From Methanobrevibacter sp. (GTDB lineage: Archaea > Methanobacteriota > Methanobacteria > Methanobacteriales > Methanobacteriaceae), in assembly GCA_009777005.1 (NCBI GenBank), contig WRMT01000183.1:1-6367 (forward strand): a stretch of 6,367 nt of DNA, read 5' to 3'. The notes beneath the pieces are model-generated. The model saw only the letters and a program-made list of their open reading frames with translations, did no database searches and was not told the origin of the DNA. Shown piece by piece: positions 5,944-6,367 of the stretch (positions within the stretch are counted from its first letter, which is position 1; each line of letters begins with the position of its first letter). The position numbers and the translations under genes were made by a program.

Positions 5944-6245
5944 AATTTAAAAATGATTATAAGATTATTATAAAAAAATATTTTTTTTATAAATGTTAAA
6001 AAAATTTGCTAAGTTACTATAACCTATGTTTTGATTTTAATTTATAAATAAAAATTTTATTATTCTAGTAAATTGTTTATATTATTTATTATCTTTTTAA
6101 ATTTGTATTTTTCCTATTTGAAGTTTAAAAATTACATGTTTAATAAATAATTCATTTATAATTAAATTTTTAAGTGTATAAATAATTTTATATAATATTA
6201 TATAATTAAAATAATTTTTATCAAATATAATTTTTTAATAAAATT
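5944..6245. other. A+T-rich spacer, no gene seen
   Basis: All frames close quickly on both strands and base content is almost entirely A+T. A 14-base string, AAAATGATTATAAG at 5950-5963, also occurs at 355-368 inside the candidate mobile element; at this base composition that may be chance. I see nothing else to report. Confidence 0.4.
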
Positions 6246-6247
6246 GG

Positions 6248-6284
6248 CAGTGTCAAATACCCTACTGATTTGAAAATTTTTTTT
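6248..6284 (+). terminator. Hairpin-and-T-run, possible terminator
   Basis: TCAAAT (6253-6258) and ATTTGA (6268-6273) can pair into a 6-bp stem with a nine-base loop, followed by AAA and eight T residues (6277-6284). A second short stem, CAGT (6248-6251) with ACTG (6264-6267), would compete with the first. The island is richer in G and C than anything nearby, which suggests it is kept for a reason. It lies about 520 bases past the glycosyltransferase stop, so if it is a terminator it may end a non-coding or very long-tailed transcript. Confidence 0.3.
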
Positions 6285-6319
6285 ATTACTAATTTTTGTT
6301 TTTATATGATTCTTTTTTT

Positions 6320-6367
6320 ATGTTGCTTGTTTTTGAATTGAAGCGTTTTCTACTCTTTATTTTTTTG
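6320..6367 (+). CDS. Possible 5' end of a further gene, cut by the window edge
   Basis: An ATG at 6320 opens a frame that runs to the window end without a stop (16 codons, beginning MLLVFELKRF, then LLFIFL). The hydrophobic, single-charge-cluster pattern would suit the start of a membrane protein, and local G+C is a little higher than in the spacer. There is no Shine-Dalgarno. On the other strand a lysine-rich frame is also open from the right edge to a stop near 6290, so a minus-strand gene end is an equal alternative. Too short to decide. Confidence 0.15.
   Translation, partial: MLLVFELKRFLLFIFL

Overview
The window looks like a low-GC, gut- or environment-dwelling methanogen of the Methanobacteriales, most likely Methanobrevibacter or a close relative such as Methanosphaera. 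The reasons are very A+T-rich DNA (intergenic stretches are almost only A and T), a PurE-PurE tandem protein of the type known from this order, a UbiD decarboxylase of the archaeal kind, archaeal TATA-like boxes, and Shine-Dalgarno sequences centred on GGTG/GTG. The genus is an inference; there is no rRNA gene or other marker in the window.

Layout. Bases 1-484 carry no convincing gene but hold a 277-bp candidate miniature inverted-repeat element (202-478) that ends six bases before the stop of the first gene. Bases 485-1762 (minus) encode a UbiD-family, prenylated-FMN-dependent decarboxylase, probably the anhydromevalonate phosphate decarboxylase of archaeal isoprenoid synthesis. A 337-bp gap with a 30-bp direct repeat follows. 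Bases 2100-3128 (minus) encode a two-domain PurE of purine synthesis. An 877-bp divergent intergenic region (3129-4005) contains an array of about 61-bp tandem repeats just upstream of the promoter of the third gene. Bases 4006-5727 (plus) encode a 573-residue membrane glycosyltransferase. Its catalytic domain looks like glucosyl-3-phosphoglycerate synthase, and it carries a large, sequon-rich outer domain with a duplicated cradle-loop-barrel signature. The last 640 bases are A+T-rich spacer with three 24-bp repeats, a small hairpin followed by a T-run, and possibly the edge of another gene.

How the parts fit. The three genes do not form an obvious pathway: one acts in isoprenoid (membrane lipid) synthesis, one in purine synthesis, and the third probably in compatible-solute or glycoconjugate synthesis. 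purE and ubiD point the same way but are separated by a U-rich gap, so they are probably transcribed separately. The glycosyltransferase is divergent from purE. Coding density is low and the spacers are rich in short repeats.

The most unusual item is the glycosyltransferase: a GpgS-like cytosolic enzyme joined through membrane helices to an outer domain that could act as a sensor or anchor. I found no CRISPR array, tRNA or rRNA gene, or complete transposase gene.
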